From Antilocapra americana (taxonomy: Eukaryota > Chordata > Mammalia > Artiodactyla > Antilocapridae): a stretch of 64,000 nucleotides of DNA. This document shows positions 1-9,080 of the stretch, one piece after another. The stretch spans positions 14,698,338 through 14,762,337 of the forward strand of contig ML661885.1 in the NCBI GenBank assembly GCA_007570785.1. Direction: 5' to 3'. Numbering within the stretch: the stretch's first letter is position 1; each line of letters opens with the position of its first letter. A program made the position numbers and the translations under genes. The notes under the pieces were generated by a model that was not told where the DNA came from, did not search any database, and saw only the letters and a program-made list of their open reading frames with translations.

Positions 1-1388
1 CTGAGAAATTAAGTTTTAAATTAGTCATCAATAGCTGCTGATTACCGCATGAGTCAGTGCTAGTGCTGAGCTAGATTATTATGTGTGAATTACTTTAGGA
101 AACCCTAAGTTTCAAAAGCAATGTGGTTTAAATTCTAGAAATAATCCATTTATAACCAGTGTTGGCCTCCAGTTAACCAGATATTAACATGTCTGGAGTC
201 CAGTGCCTGTTTTGACACTGATGAAGTTCTTCCAGTACACTCTAGCCAAGGATCTCCCATGTCTTCTTTCTATCCATAGGAATTGTTCTTATTGAAGGCA
301 TTTCTTCCTCTATGTGAACTGGACAAAATGGAAAATATTATAGAAAAGTAGAACATTATCTTTGTAAGTACCAGTGTAATGTGACCTTAAATGCTTTCTC
401 ACGCCAACATTTTCCAACGTGGATTTTTTTTTCTTTTTTTGTTCCCTCACCTTTTCTCTCTCTCCTTCCTCTGTTCTTATTTCCTTTCTAACCTCTAAAA
501 TGACAGATGTGACACTGTGTCTTTTAGCAAGTTCCTTTACTTTCATGTATCGATTTCTTTATTTTGTGCTTATTTACAAAATCTGTCTAATCAGTTCAGA
601 ACATTAACAAAAACCAAAAAACAGTTCAGTTACTTAGGGGGAAAAAGGATCTGAAATGGTGATAGCTCTTTACAGGCCAATTTATACATTTTTGGAGAGT
701 TAACAGATATAATAATTTCAGTATTTAATATGTAAAAAAAAGTAAGATGAACACTGAACTGTTTCTTTCTTTCTTTTTTTCTTCTTCACAGCTCTCACCT
801 AGATAACGTTATAGTCTTTCTTAATCCTTTGAAAGTTCTCATGGGACTGGATCTCTTGAATTCTTATCCTGTTTTCACAAATGAAAAGCTTTCCAATAAG
901 CTAATACCAGAAGGAGCAAGTGGTGTTTAGAAGGAAAAAGTCTGAAACATAACAGTAAAGTAACATTTGGAAAGAGATGATCCATTGTTAGCCCTTTTCC
1001 CCAGTCTGTATAGAACAAATGTGTCTAAGGGCTTTCATGCTAAATGTCTCCAGTTCATAAAATCACAATTATTAATCAGACTCTCATTAAATATTAATTT
1101 ACTTTGGAGATAAATGTCATTTTAAATTTGGAATCCTAGTCTTTCCTAAATCTAAGGAGAGCATTTTCATTAGGTTTTGTAGAAACGAGTGCACACAGAA
1201 AGTTTGGAAGCTATTAAAAAACTACTTCTTAAACCTGACTTCTGGTTTTATTCAGGCCCAGCAAAATACTTGGTTTCCAGCATAGTAAACATAGTTTGTA
1301 ATCATGTATATATTCAGCTGAAGTAGAACGTTATACTGAGAGGTTTTGCCTTTATTTTTAATTCAGGGAACCATTTTCTTGCAGGCAT
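1..1388. other. Unique AT-rich intronic sequence
   Basis: No gene or clear repeat is seen. A polypyrimidine stretch lies at 418-500. A long C/T run at about 763-788 ends in TTCACAG at 791, a strong-looking but unsupported splice-acceptor motif. Confidence 0.5.
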
Positions 1389-1464
1389 TTTATGGCATTT
1401 GGAACACAGTGCTTGATGTGTAGTAGGTGTACAGTAAATATTGTTGAATGAATGAATGAAATAA
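1389..1464 (+). repeat. L2/MIR 3'-end fragment
   Basis: The text 'cacagtgcttgatgtgtag' followed by 'gtaaatattgttgaatgaat' matches the shared 3' end of MIR and L2 elements, ending in a short TGAA repeat. Confidence 0.6.
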
Positions 1465-1698
1465 TGCATCATATTCATTAATTCATTTAAGATCTTAAAG
1501 AGATTTCAAATGGTGGCTAAGGCTACCAGTCTCATAAATGAAGACTGTATTCTACAAAGCCTCATGAATTAAGACTTCTTCATCAGTGGCTGGTGTTGCA
1601 TACCTCTCTCTTCCTTACATCACGATGTTCAAATCAGGTAGGAAGGCTTAATTAGGTTTAAGATACTTAAGTTCATAATATTTTCTGAGCCTGTAAAT

Positions 1699-1876
1699 AG
1701 GAGACACAAGAGATATGGGTTCAGTCCCTGGGTCAGGAAGATCCTAGTAGGAAATGGCCACTCACCCCAGTATTCTTGCCTGGGAGATTCCATGGACATA
1801 GGAACCTAATGGGCTACAGTCCTTGATCTAAGGGTCAGATACGGCTTAGTGACTAAACCACCACCAACAACCACAT
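1699..1876 (+). mobile_element. Bov-tA SINE, 5'-truncated
   Basis: It holds the tRNA-derived B box ('gggttcagtccctgggt'), 'cagtattcttgcctggga' and 'gggctacagtcc', and ends in a CCACCAACAACC-type tail. The tRNA head's first third is missing, and the body is diverged. Confidence 0.9.
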
Positions 1877-2280
1877 ACAACACATGCTAAAAGCACAAAT
1901 CCAAAATCTTCTGTAATTTTGTTGCAGTAATCCAATAAGTTTTTTGAGAGCCCAAGGGTGCCTTTACACAATTTTGTACCCCCTGCACTCAGTATATATC
2001 TAATAGCCAAGGAACACATTGTTTTGAAAGGAGGGGAATGGGAAAGGAATCATGAACCTAAGTCAGCATGTGTTACTTGAAGCTATGATCTCCTATTCTG
2101 ACTGTTATTGGAATAGTAGAAATTACAGATTTATGTTGTAGTCAGGAATCATTAATAATTAGGTTCAACTCATCAGTATTTACACGTTTAACTGGGTGTG
2201 AAATAGCTAGATGTCTTCTGCTTCACATTTTTTCTCTTTATTGTTCTAATTGTATATATATTTCTGTAGCTCTAAGGTGT
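1877..2280. other. Unique AT-rich sequence
   Basis: I see no gene or confident repeat here. Confidence 0.4.
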
Positions 2281-2395
2281 CAGGATATAGTGGAAAGAAC
2301 ATGGACTTAGGAACTAAGAAACTTGGCCTCTAGTCTTGATGCTGAGTGGACCCTGGAAAGATCATTTAAACTTACCAATGTTGCCCTTTCAAATA
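2281..2395 (+). repeat. MIR SINE fragment
   Basis: 'agtggaaagaacatggact' and 'gaccctggaaagatcattt' follow the MIR consensus order (head, then core). This is an old mammalian copy. Confidence 0.65.
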
Positions 2396-2512
2396 CTGTG
2401 AATTTTATATTTTTAACATTTAAAAAATATTTCAAAGCATCCATCTTGACTGTGGACCTCAATACTGAAATTAATAGCATCACTTTTAAAGCCACACACT
2501 AAAATTTATGTT

Positions 2513-2617
2513 TTAGTCCGACTCTTAGCAGCCCCATGGACTGCAGCCTACTAGGCTCCTCCATCCATGGGATTTTCCAGGCAAGAGTACTAGAGTGGGG
2601 TGTCATTGCCTTCTCTG
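2513..2617 (-). mobile_element. BOV-A2-type SINE monomer fragment, antisense
   Basis: Reversed SINE text ('ccatggactgcagcctact', 'gattttccaggcaagagta') lies between an 11-base duplication AAATTTATGTT at 2502-2512 and 2618-2628, which fixes both borders. Confidence 0.92.
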
Positions 2618-2879
2618 AAATTTATGTTCAGTTTTGTGAAAATTTATAACTGTGGAAATAATTGCCATCCCAACCATATCCACAAGAAAATTATTCCATT
2701 TAATATATTTTATACATGTAAGCTAGTGGATAGACATAGTGTTACAGGAATTATCTGAGATTCATTCTTTCCTTCTCTATTGTGCTAAATATTACACAAT
2801 ATTGATCTCATATTTCAATATATTTATTGAATTGAGGCACTCAGAATTATGCCATTCAAGGAAAACCCCCAGAGCCTTA

Positions 2880-3140
2880 AAAGATTAAGGACATGGGCTT
2901 TGAGTTGAGACATTGCTGGACTGGTATCCTGGAACAAACACTTAGTGGTTATGGCATCTTGAATAAGGTACGTACATTTTGGAATCTCAGTTTCTTTATC
3001 TATAAATCAAAGATACTAATCTCCCCCGAAAGGAGGATTGAGAATTAATGAGAATTCTCATGAGAATTAAGTGGAATAAGCACAGTAGCTGTGTGTAATA
3101 ATCCCTCAATAGGGTGATAAAAATGCTAATTATTAACCAA
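2880..3140 (+). repeat. MIR SINE, near full length
   Basis: The order of MIR blocks is kept: 'ttaaggacatgggctttga', then 'tcagtttctttatctataaa', then 'gagaattaatgagaattctc', then 'taataatccctcaatag'. It is diverged, as expected for MIR. Confidence 0.7.
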
Positions 3141-3324
3141 AGTCACAAAACAAATGAGATCATAACTTTGGCTGTCCTTCAACTACAATTCCAAGAACAT
3201 CCCTACCTTCTAGGAAATACAGTTTTTACTTATGGACATTTTGAACTTAAACTGAAATGAAATTCAAAGGGCAAATCTCAAACCCATAGCCATAGCTGAT
3301 TTTACACTGACATTCCCTTTTATT

Positions 3325-3409
3325 CGATGGTCAGAGGAGACTGGTCGGCTACAGTTCATAGGGTCGCAAAGAGTTGGACATGACTGAAGCGACTTAGCAT
3401 GCACACCTG
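3325..3409 (+). mobile_element. Bov-tA SINE, strongly 5'-truncated
   Basis: Only the last 85 bases remain ('gggtcgcaaagagttggaca'). They are flanked by the 10-base duplication CCCTTTTATT at 3315-3324 and 3410-3419, so truncation happened at insertion. Confidence 0.9.
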
Positions 3410-3419
3410 CCCTTTTATT

Positions 3420-4644
3420 ATTATCCTGACTACCTGAGGCTTGCAAAGGTGAAAGAGAGTGCTTTAAATATCTCCATCTCTAAAACCTGTATAACTAGTT
3501 TTTTCTTAAAGAAAAAAATAATAGGATAACATTAAAGAAAAACTGAAAAAAGGGGAAATTCATAATTTCGTCATCCTTAACCACACTGCTCCTTCTAGTG
3601 AAAACAATGACTTTGCTTTATTTCTGAATATTTTCACTCTTCACTCAGGTTACACCCCCAAGTATACTGTTGCAGCCATAATTTTTATGACTTTTCCACA
3701 CTGTTTTCCACATTATTTATTTCAAGACTGTTTCATCTGGTACAAGTCACATAAACTCAGGGCTTCAGTTGGTCCATCTGTGGTCCCTAATTGTCACATT
3801 TGTATTTTTGAAAATGTTGATGAAATACAATGAGCTCATTTTTTTCCACATCAAATGCTTTGATATTTTCTTATCAATTTGTGCTAAATTATATTATTAA
3901 CAGTAAATTTAACATCCTAAGATTCATAGATGCTAGTAGGTCATCCCATCCATCTGCCTTACGTTCTTACCATTAATTATTTATTATCCTTGTATTAAAA
4001 TCCCTAGCATTTTCTACAACTGAGACACATGGTAGATTGAGAAAGGGGGCAGAGACACAGGGAGGAATATTTATAAAGTGCCATACACAGATGGATGCTT
4101 AATAAATACTGTTTAATGATCCTCACTGATGACAAAGGCGGATGGAAAACATTATTCATACGGGATGTGGATGTGGATGTTTATAGTTCAGTGAACCTCT
4201 TCCCTTTTCTACTTAATGCACGGGGGGGGGGGGGTAAATCAAGCATACAGTTATTTGTGACACATTCTGATGTTTTATATTGGATTCATTAATGAAGAGT
4301 ACTATTGATTTGTTAGAAGCTGGTTTTTTTTTTTTTATGCTAGAATTGAGAACACAATATTTTGAATATGCACCATCAGGAAAAGAAGTAAGGGTATCAA
4401 TGGATGTGGCCACACTGAGAATCCGAAGGTTAATTTGTGCAATCGTCTGCTTTGAGCTGAAGACATGGCCACCTATGCATCGTGATTTGAATACCTTGGG
4501 AAAGGTTTCTGCCTTTCACCTTAAGTTATACTCCCAGCACAAATACTAGTCTTCTTGTATTTCCATTACTCTAGAGTCATTCCTTTGATTATTATTATTT
4601 TTTAAATTTAGGTATTGCAAAAACCATCACAGTATCTCAATAAT
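3420..4644. other. Unique AT-rich sequence with a G13 run
   Basis: There is no gene. A run of 13 G at 4222-4234 and a T-run from about 4323 are the notable low-complexity parts. The chance ORFs over this stretch show no family resemblance. Confidence 0.5.
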
Positions 4645-4803
4645 GAAGGGGACAGTAGAGGGTAAGATGGTTGGATAGCATTACCGACTCAGTGGACATG
4701 AGTTTGAACTCCCAGAGTTGGTGATGTACAGGGAGGCCTGGCATGCTGTAGTCCATGGGGTTGCAAAGAGTTGGACACGACTGAGTGACTGAACTGAACT
4801 GAA
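4645..4803 (+). mobile_element. BovB LINE 3' end, sense
   Basis: 'gatagcattaccgactcag' and 'ggcctggcatgctgtagtc' match the BovB 3' end, closing with the CTGAACTGAACTGAA terminal repeat. It is heavily 5'-truncated and non-coding. Confidence 0.85.
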
Positions 4804-4872
4804 TTATCCTCCAATTAAAATGAATTAATTAAGAAATAAAAATAAAGTGAAAATTTAAAAAAAGAAGAAAAA
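4804..4872 (+). mobile_element. L1 3'-terminal tail, sense
   Basis: 'ttatcctccaattaaaatg' plus an A-rich tail is the ruminant L1 3' end. It follows the BovB end directly and faces the antisense L1 that starts at 4873. Confidence 0.65.
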
Positions 4873-5302
4873 TATTTATTTTTAATTGAAGGATAATTGC
4901 TTTACAATATTGTGTTGGTTTCTGCCATACATCAACATGAATCAGCCATAGGTATACATATGTCGCCTCCCTTCTGAACCTCCCTCCCACCTCCCATCCC
5001 ACCCCACCCCTCACAGAGCCCTGGTTTGAGTTCCCGGAGTCATACAGCAAATTCCCACTGGCTGTCTATTTTACAGATGGAGTGAATGTATCTTTCCATT
5101 TGTCCCACTGTCTCCTTCCCCTACCCCCATGTCCATAAATCTGCTTTCTATGTCTGCATCTCCATCGATGCCCTGCAGATAGATTCATCAGTACCATCTT
5201 TCTAGATTCCATATATATATATATATGCATTAAAATATAATATTTATTTTTCTCTTTATGACTTACTTCACTCCTGGAGCCTATTATACACAGTGAAGTA
5301 AA
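4873..5302 (-). mobile_element. L1 3' end (3' UTR), antisense
   Basis: A T-rich start with 'ttgaaggataattgctttac' is the reversed L1 3' end, followed by the 3' UTR body and stopping near 'cagtgaagtaaatc'. An (AT)n run of about 16 bases occurs at 5210. No intact ORF2 is present. Confidence 0.88.
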
Positions 5303-5319
5303 TCCTTTGATTATTCTTT

Positions 5320-5531
5320 GTTGTTGTTGTTTAGTCACTAAGTCGTGTCAGACTCTTACGTGACCTCGTGGACTGTAGCGCACAGATCCCTCTGTCCATG
5401 AGACTTCCCAGGCAAAAATATAGGAGCGGGTTGCCGTTTCTTTCTCCAAAGATCTTCCTGATCCTGGGATTGAACCCATGTCTCCTGTAATGAAGGCTGA
5501 TTCTTTACCACTGAGCCACCCGGGAATCTCT
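5320..5531 (-). mobile_element. Bov-tA SINE, antisense
   Basis: A (TTG)n tail, 'ttagtcactaagtcgtgtc' and 'tctttaccactgagccaccc' mark a nearly full-length reversed copy. Confidence 0.9.
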
Positions 5532-6374
5532 GATTAAGCTTTACCCACTGTTACAGGCTTCATATGACAATAGGAAAGAGAAAAGGTCATCATTGAAGTG
5601 CATAAGCTCATCTTTTGGAGAAAAAATTTAGACTCACTAACTTTCATACTTTATTTTTTTCATCCTTGTGTGGTAGCAATTCTATTATAATGGCTTTTCT
5701 GGCTTGACTATTTTTCCTAGGAGTAAGTATAAGCTGAGAAATTGAAAATTCATCTTTGCCAAATTTTAAACTTAAAAAATTGACAAGAGTGAACTTTTTC
5801 TTGTTGGAATGTTCAGTGGAATATGTAGAAGTGTTGAGGTTACTCAGAAATCACACAGAACCATGAAATTAAAGGGATAGGAGGCACCTTGGCAATAAGA
5901 GGCGATCTTGTGCATTTCTCAGCAGAACTGATGATCACCTGGAGTCTGCCTGAACAGTAACAGGCCCAGGAGTGCCCTGAGGCAGCAAATTCCACTTTGG
6001 GACAACAGTAATTGTTAGTCTTACTTGTTTGTTGCTTGTCCCTTACAGAGTTCCAGAAAATCCATCCTTTATTTTGAGCCCAGGTCTTATTAAAATAAGC
6101 AAATAAGGGCCAGGGAAAACATCTAAACAAATTGTAGATCACCGTAATTAACTGATATTGGAAGATGTTAGCCAAAACATGTGGCCAGAAAAAAGGATAG
6201 CAGTGCTTTGAAATTCATTATTCACTCACCCATTCACTCTTTGGGATAGTCCACAAACATTTGGTAAGAACTCACCTCTGAAAGATACAGATCTGGATGA
6301 GACGTTCATCACTTCTAAGAACTCACAGCCCCCAAAAGGTATTTTCACTTAAAGCTCACGTGACACCTTCTTCT
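5532..6374. other. Unique sequence
   Basis: No gene is recognised. An open frame of 111 codons on the minus strand (5840-6175) shows no recognisable domain and is taken as chance. Confidence 0.5.
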
Positions 6375-6523
6375 CTTTTGCAGCTTTTATTGGCTCTGTA
6401 GTTAATTGCTTGCATATGTTTGTAGCATGTTTATCTACCTCCACTAGGATGTAAACTCTATGATGTCAGAGATTGTACCTCAAGCAAAGCCTCATGAGTA
6501 TTTGCTGAATGAATGAACAAGAA
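6375..6523 (+). repeat. L2 LINE 3' end
   Basis: 'ctaggatgtaaactctatg' followed by 'cagagattgtacct' and the terminal 'gctgaatgaatgaacaag' matches the L2 3' end. Confidence 0.65.
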
Positions 6524-6620
6524 AGAATTCTAAGTGGTATACAATGAGAAAAGCATTATAATAGAACGAACTTCTAACCCATTATGGCAGAAGCAATGGA
6601 TTCTCCTTGAACAAGTATTT

Positions 6621-6790
6621 CTTTTTTAAATATTTAATTAATTAATTTGGCTGCATCTTAGTTGCAGCATGCAGGATCTTTCGTTGCAGCATGTGGGATC
6701 TAGTAATAGTTCCCTGACCAGGCATCAGATTTGGGTCCCTTGCATTGGGAGCTTGGAATCTTAGCCACTGGACTTCCAGGGCAATCCAAA
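6621..6790 (-). mobile_element. CHR-type SINE, antisense
   Basis: 'tttggctgcatcttagttgc', 'gttccctgaccaggcatcag' and 'gccactggacttccagggca' follow the reversed CHR SINE, a tRNA-derived family older than the Bov-tA copies. Confidence 0.8.
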
Positions 6791-6957
6791 GATATTTGTT
6801 CTTGACTTAATGAAGAGTGAGAGTTTATCAGATGGAGAATGTGGAAAAGAACATTTCATATGAGAAAGTCATGTTGGGTTTGGGAAGTGGCATGTAATAT
6901 AAGGTAGTTGGAAGAAGAAAAGGAATGTTAAATAAATGTTAAATAAAACAATCATTG

Positions 6958-7085
6958 ACTTTTTCATTCACATAACATAGTATTTATGTGTGTCTGCTGA
7001 ATGCCAGGCACCTGGGATACAGTGATGAATAAGATCAGACTTGATCCCTGCCCTCAAGAAACTTAAGTCTAGTGGAGAGGAGAGG
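6958..7085 (-). repeat. L2 LINE fragment, antisense
   Basis: 'tgaatgccaggcacctggga', 'acagtgatgaataagatcag' and 'ccctgccctcaagaaactta' are the reversed L2 3' region. Confidence 0.7.
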
Positions 7086-7238
7086 ATGGGTATAAATCAA
7101 ATAATTGAAATACTCTTCCCAACAAATTTAAAACATCTGTTGAGTGCTCCAGGTAAAGGTATATGCTTATATGTAAGTTCTTAAAATTGAAGGATAACTG
7201 TATGGTCAAGGAAGTTGGGTGGTGCTAAATAAGATATG

Positions 7239-7462
7239 GGCTTCCCTGGTGGCTCAGATGGTAAAGAATCTGCCTGCGGTGTGCAATGTGGGAAACCTGG
7301 GTTCAATCCCTGGGTTGGGAAGATCCCCTGGAGGAGGGCATGGCAACCCACTTCAGTATTCTTGCTTAGAGGATACCCGTGGACAGAGGAGCCTGGTGGG
7401 CTACAATCCATGGGGTCGAAAAGAGTCAGACATGACTAAGTGACTAAGCACAACAGAGCAAC
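7239..7462 (+). mobile_element. Bov-tA SINE, full length
   Basis: It is complete from 'ggcttccctggtggctcaga' to the ACAACAGAGCAAC tail, with a 9-base duplication TAAGATATG at 7230-7238 and 7463-7471. Open frames on both strands here are SINE sequence, not genes. Confidence 0.96.
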
Positions 7463-7559
7463 TAAGATATGATCCTTGGGTTAATATCTGAAAAGGAAGA
7501 GGGGAGAAAATAGATGTGCAAATTCCCTAGGGCAGAAGGTGAATGGCATGTGTGAAAGA

Positions 7560-7905
7560 TTGTGCTGATGAACCTATTTGCAAGGCAGCAATGGAGACAC
7601 AGATATAGAGAACAGATTTGTGGACACAGTGGGGAAAGGAGAGGGTAGAATGAATTTAGATGTATATATTTCCATATGTAAAATTAGATAGCCAATGGCA
7701 ATTTGCTGTATGTTGCAAGGAGCTCAAATCCGGTGCTCTGGGATGGGATAGGAGGTGGTAAGGAAGTTCAAGAGGAAAGGACATATGTATACCTATGGCT
7801 GATTCATGTTGATGTATAGAAGAAACCAACGCAGTATTGTAAAACAATTATTCCAATTAAAATAAATAAATCTATTTTAAAAATTGTAAAAAAAGAAATA
7901 AAAAT
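7560..7905 (+). mobile_element. L1 3' UTR and tail, sense
   Basis: 'gctgattcatgttgatgta' and 'gtaaaacaattattccaatt' followed by an A-rich tail are the ruminant L1 3' end; upstream 3' UTR text begins near 7560. No coding part is present. Confidence 0.82.
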
Positions 7906-7930
7906 CAAAATCAAATCAAAGAACAGAGAG

Positions 7931-8046
7931 AGACTTCCCTTGTGATCTAGTGGTTAAAACTCCATGTTTCCATTGAAGAAGGTACAGGTTTGATCCCTGA
8001 CTAGGGAGCTAAGATCCTGCATGCCCTGAGGTGTGGCCAAAACAGA
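7931..8046 (+). mobile_element. CHR-type SINE, sense, partial
   Basis: 'cttcccttgtgatctagtgg', 'gtttgatccctgactagg' and 'gctaagatcctgcatgcc' match the CHR head and body. Confidence 0.78.
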
Positions 8047-8514
8047 AAGCTAGAACACAGAGGGAGAGGGAGGAAGGTATAGAACTGGAGAGATAAGTAG
8101 AAGTCAGAACTTACAGTCTTTGTATTGTTCTGTTTCTATCCTGAGACTGGGAAGCATGGACACATCTTCTAGTAGGGATGGTCCAGATCTGCCAGTTTTG
8201 GGCTGCAGTGTTCAGAACCAACTGGAGGGGTCCAAAGTGAGTAGAAGGAAGTAGTTATCCTAAACATTAGCACTAGGGAAGCAGAACCAAGGAAAGAACA
8301 ATTCTGTGAAATGCATCCATCTTCCAAAGACCACAGTCAAGTTTCCTGACTATCATCATTACCCTCTAAAGAAATGAACAATGTATAGGATATAATACAC
8401 TTCACTTTAGTATTGTTTGAATCCAGTATTTTGACATGGGGAGTAGACAAAGAAACAGAAACCTTTAAAAACTTCCACCAGAAGGTAAAAAGCAAAGAAT
8501 GATGAGCTGGGAAG

Positions 8515-8705
8515 TAATGGAAAGAGACTTATGTAGTAAATCTTTGCAAGTCTGTAAATCTGGGTTCTGGTCCAAGTTTAGTAACTACCAGAGAGAGGTC
8601 AGCCAAGTCACGTGACTCACTGGATCCCAGTTTTAAAAGCTGTAAATAGGGAAATTGGACCAGATCATCCCCAAGATCCCTTCTGCCAATATACTGTGAT
8701 TCCAG
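8515..8705 (+). repeat. MIR-like old SINE
   Basis: 'tctgggttctggtccaagtt' through 'ggaaattggaccagatcatc' and 'gatcccttctgccaatat' resemble a MIR3-type element. The family assignment is tentative. Confidence 0.45.
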
Positions 8706-9035
8706 TTTCCAAACATGGGGATATCTAAAGCATAGGATATATGTTTAAGTCATAGAGACTAGCCTCAAATCAGACTCAATATTGGAGCTTTTAATAAAAG
8801 CTCCATTGCCTACCATGCATTTGTTGGGGAGAAGTAAGGGACCAGAATATAATTGAAAAGTATATTTTTACTATGAGATGGACCCCAATTGAGAAATATC
8901 CCTTGTGTAGACTCTTATTACCAAACATTCCAGACCAAACATTGCATAATCTAAAATCTAATTTTATTGGAAGAAACCTAAAGAAAGGTGTTCAAATCCT
9001 ATCCAGGCTTCATGAATGTTTTAAAACTTGGTTTC

Positions 9036-9067
9036 CAACACAATAAAGTAAAGAAAATTTAAAAAAA
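9036..9067 (+). mobile_element. Very short retroposed insert with poly(A)
   Basis: A 32-base insert containing AATAAA (9042-9047) and ending in an A-run lies between two copies of the 13-base AAAACTTGGTTTC (9023-9035 and 9068-9080). This is the signature of target-primed insertion of an extremely 5'-truncated LINE or mRNA 3' end. Confidence 0.75.
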
Positions 9068-9080
9068 AAAACTTGGTTTC

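Noticed and set aside
786..792. Strong acceptor-like C/T run ending in CACAG
   Set aside because: No coding frame or donor at a sensible distance follows. It is kept only as a note in the unique-sequence entry.
7181..7443. Overlapping open frames on both strands with phrases such as MDCSPPGSSVHG or GFPGGSDGKESACG
   Set aside because: These are translations of Bov-tA SINEs and recur at every SINE in the window. They are not host proteins.
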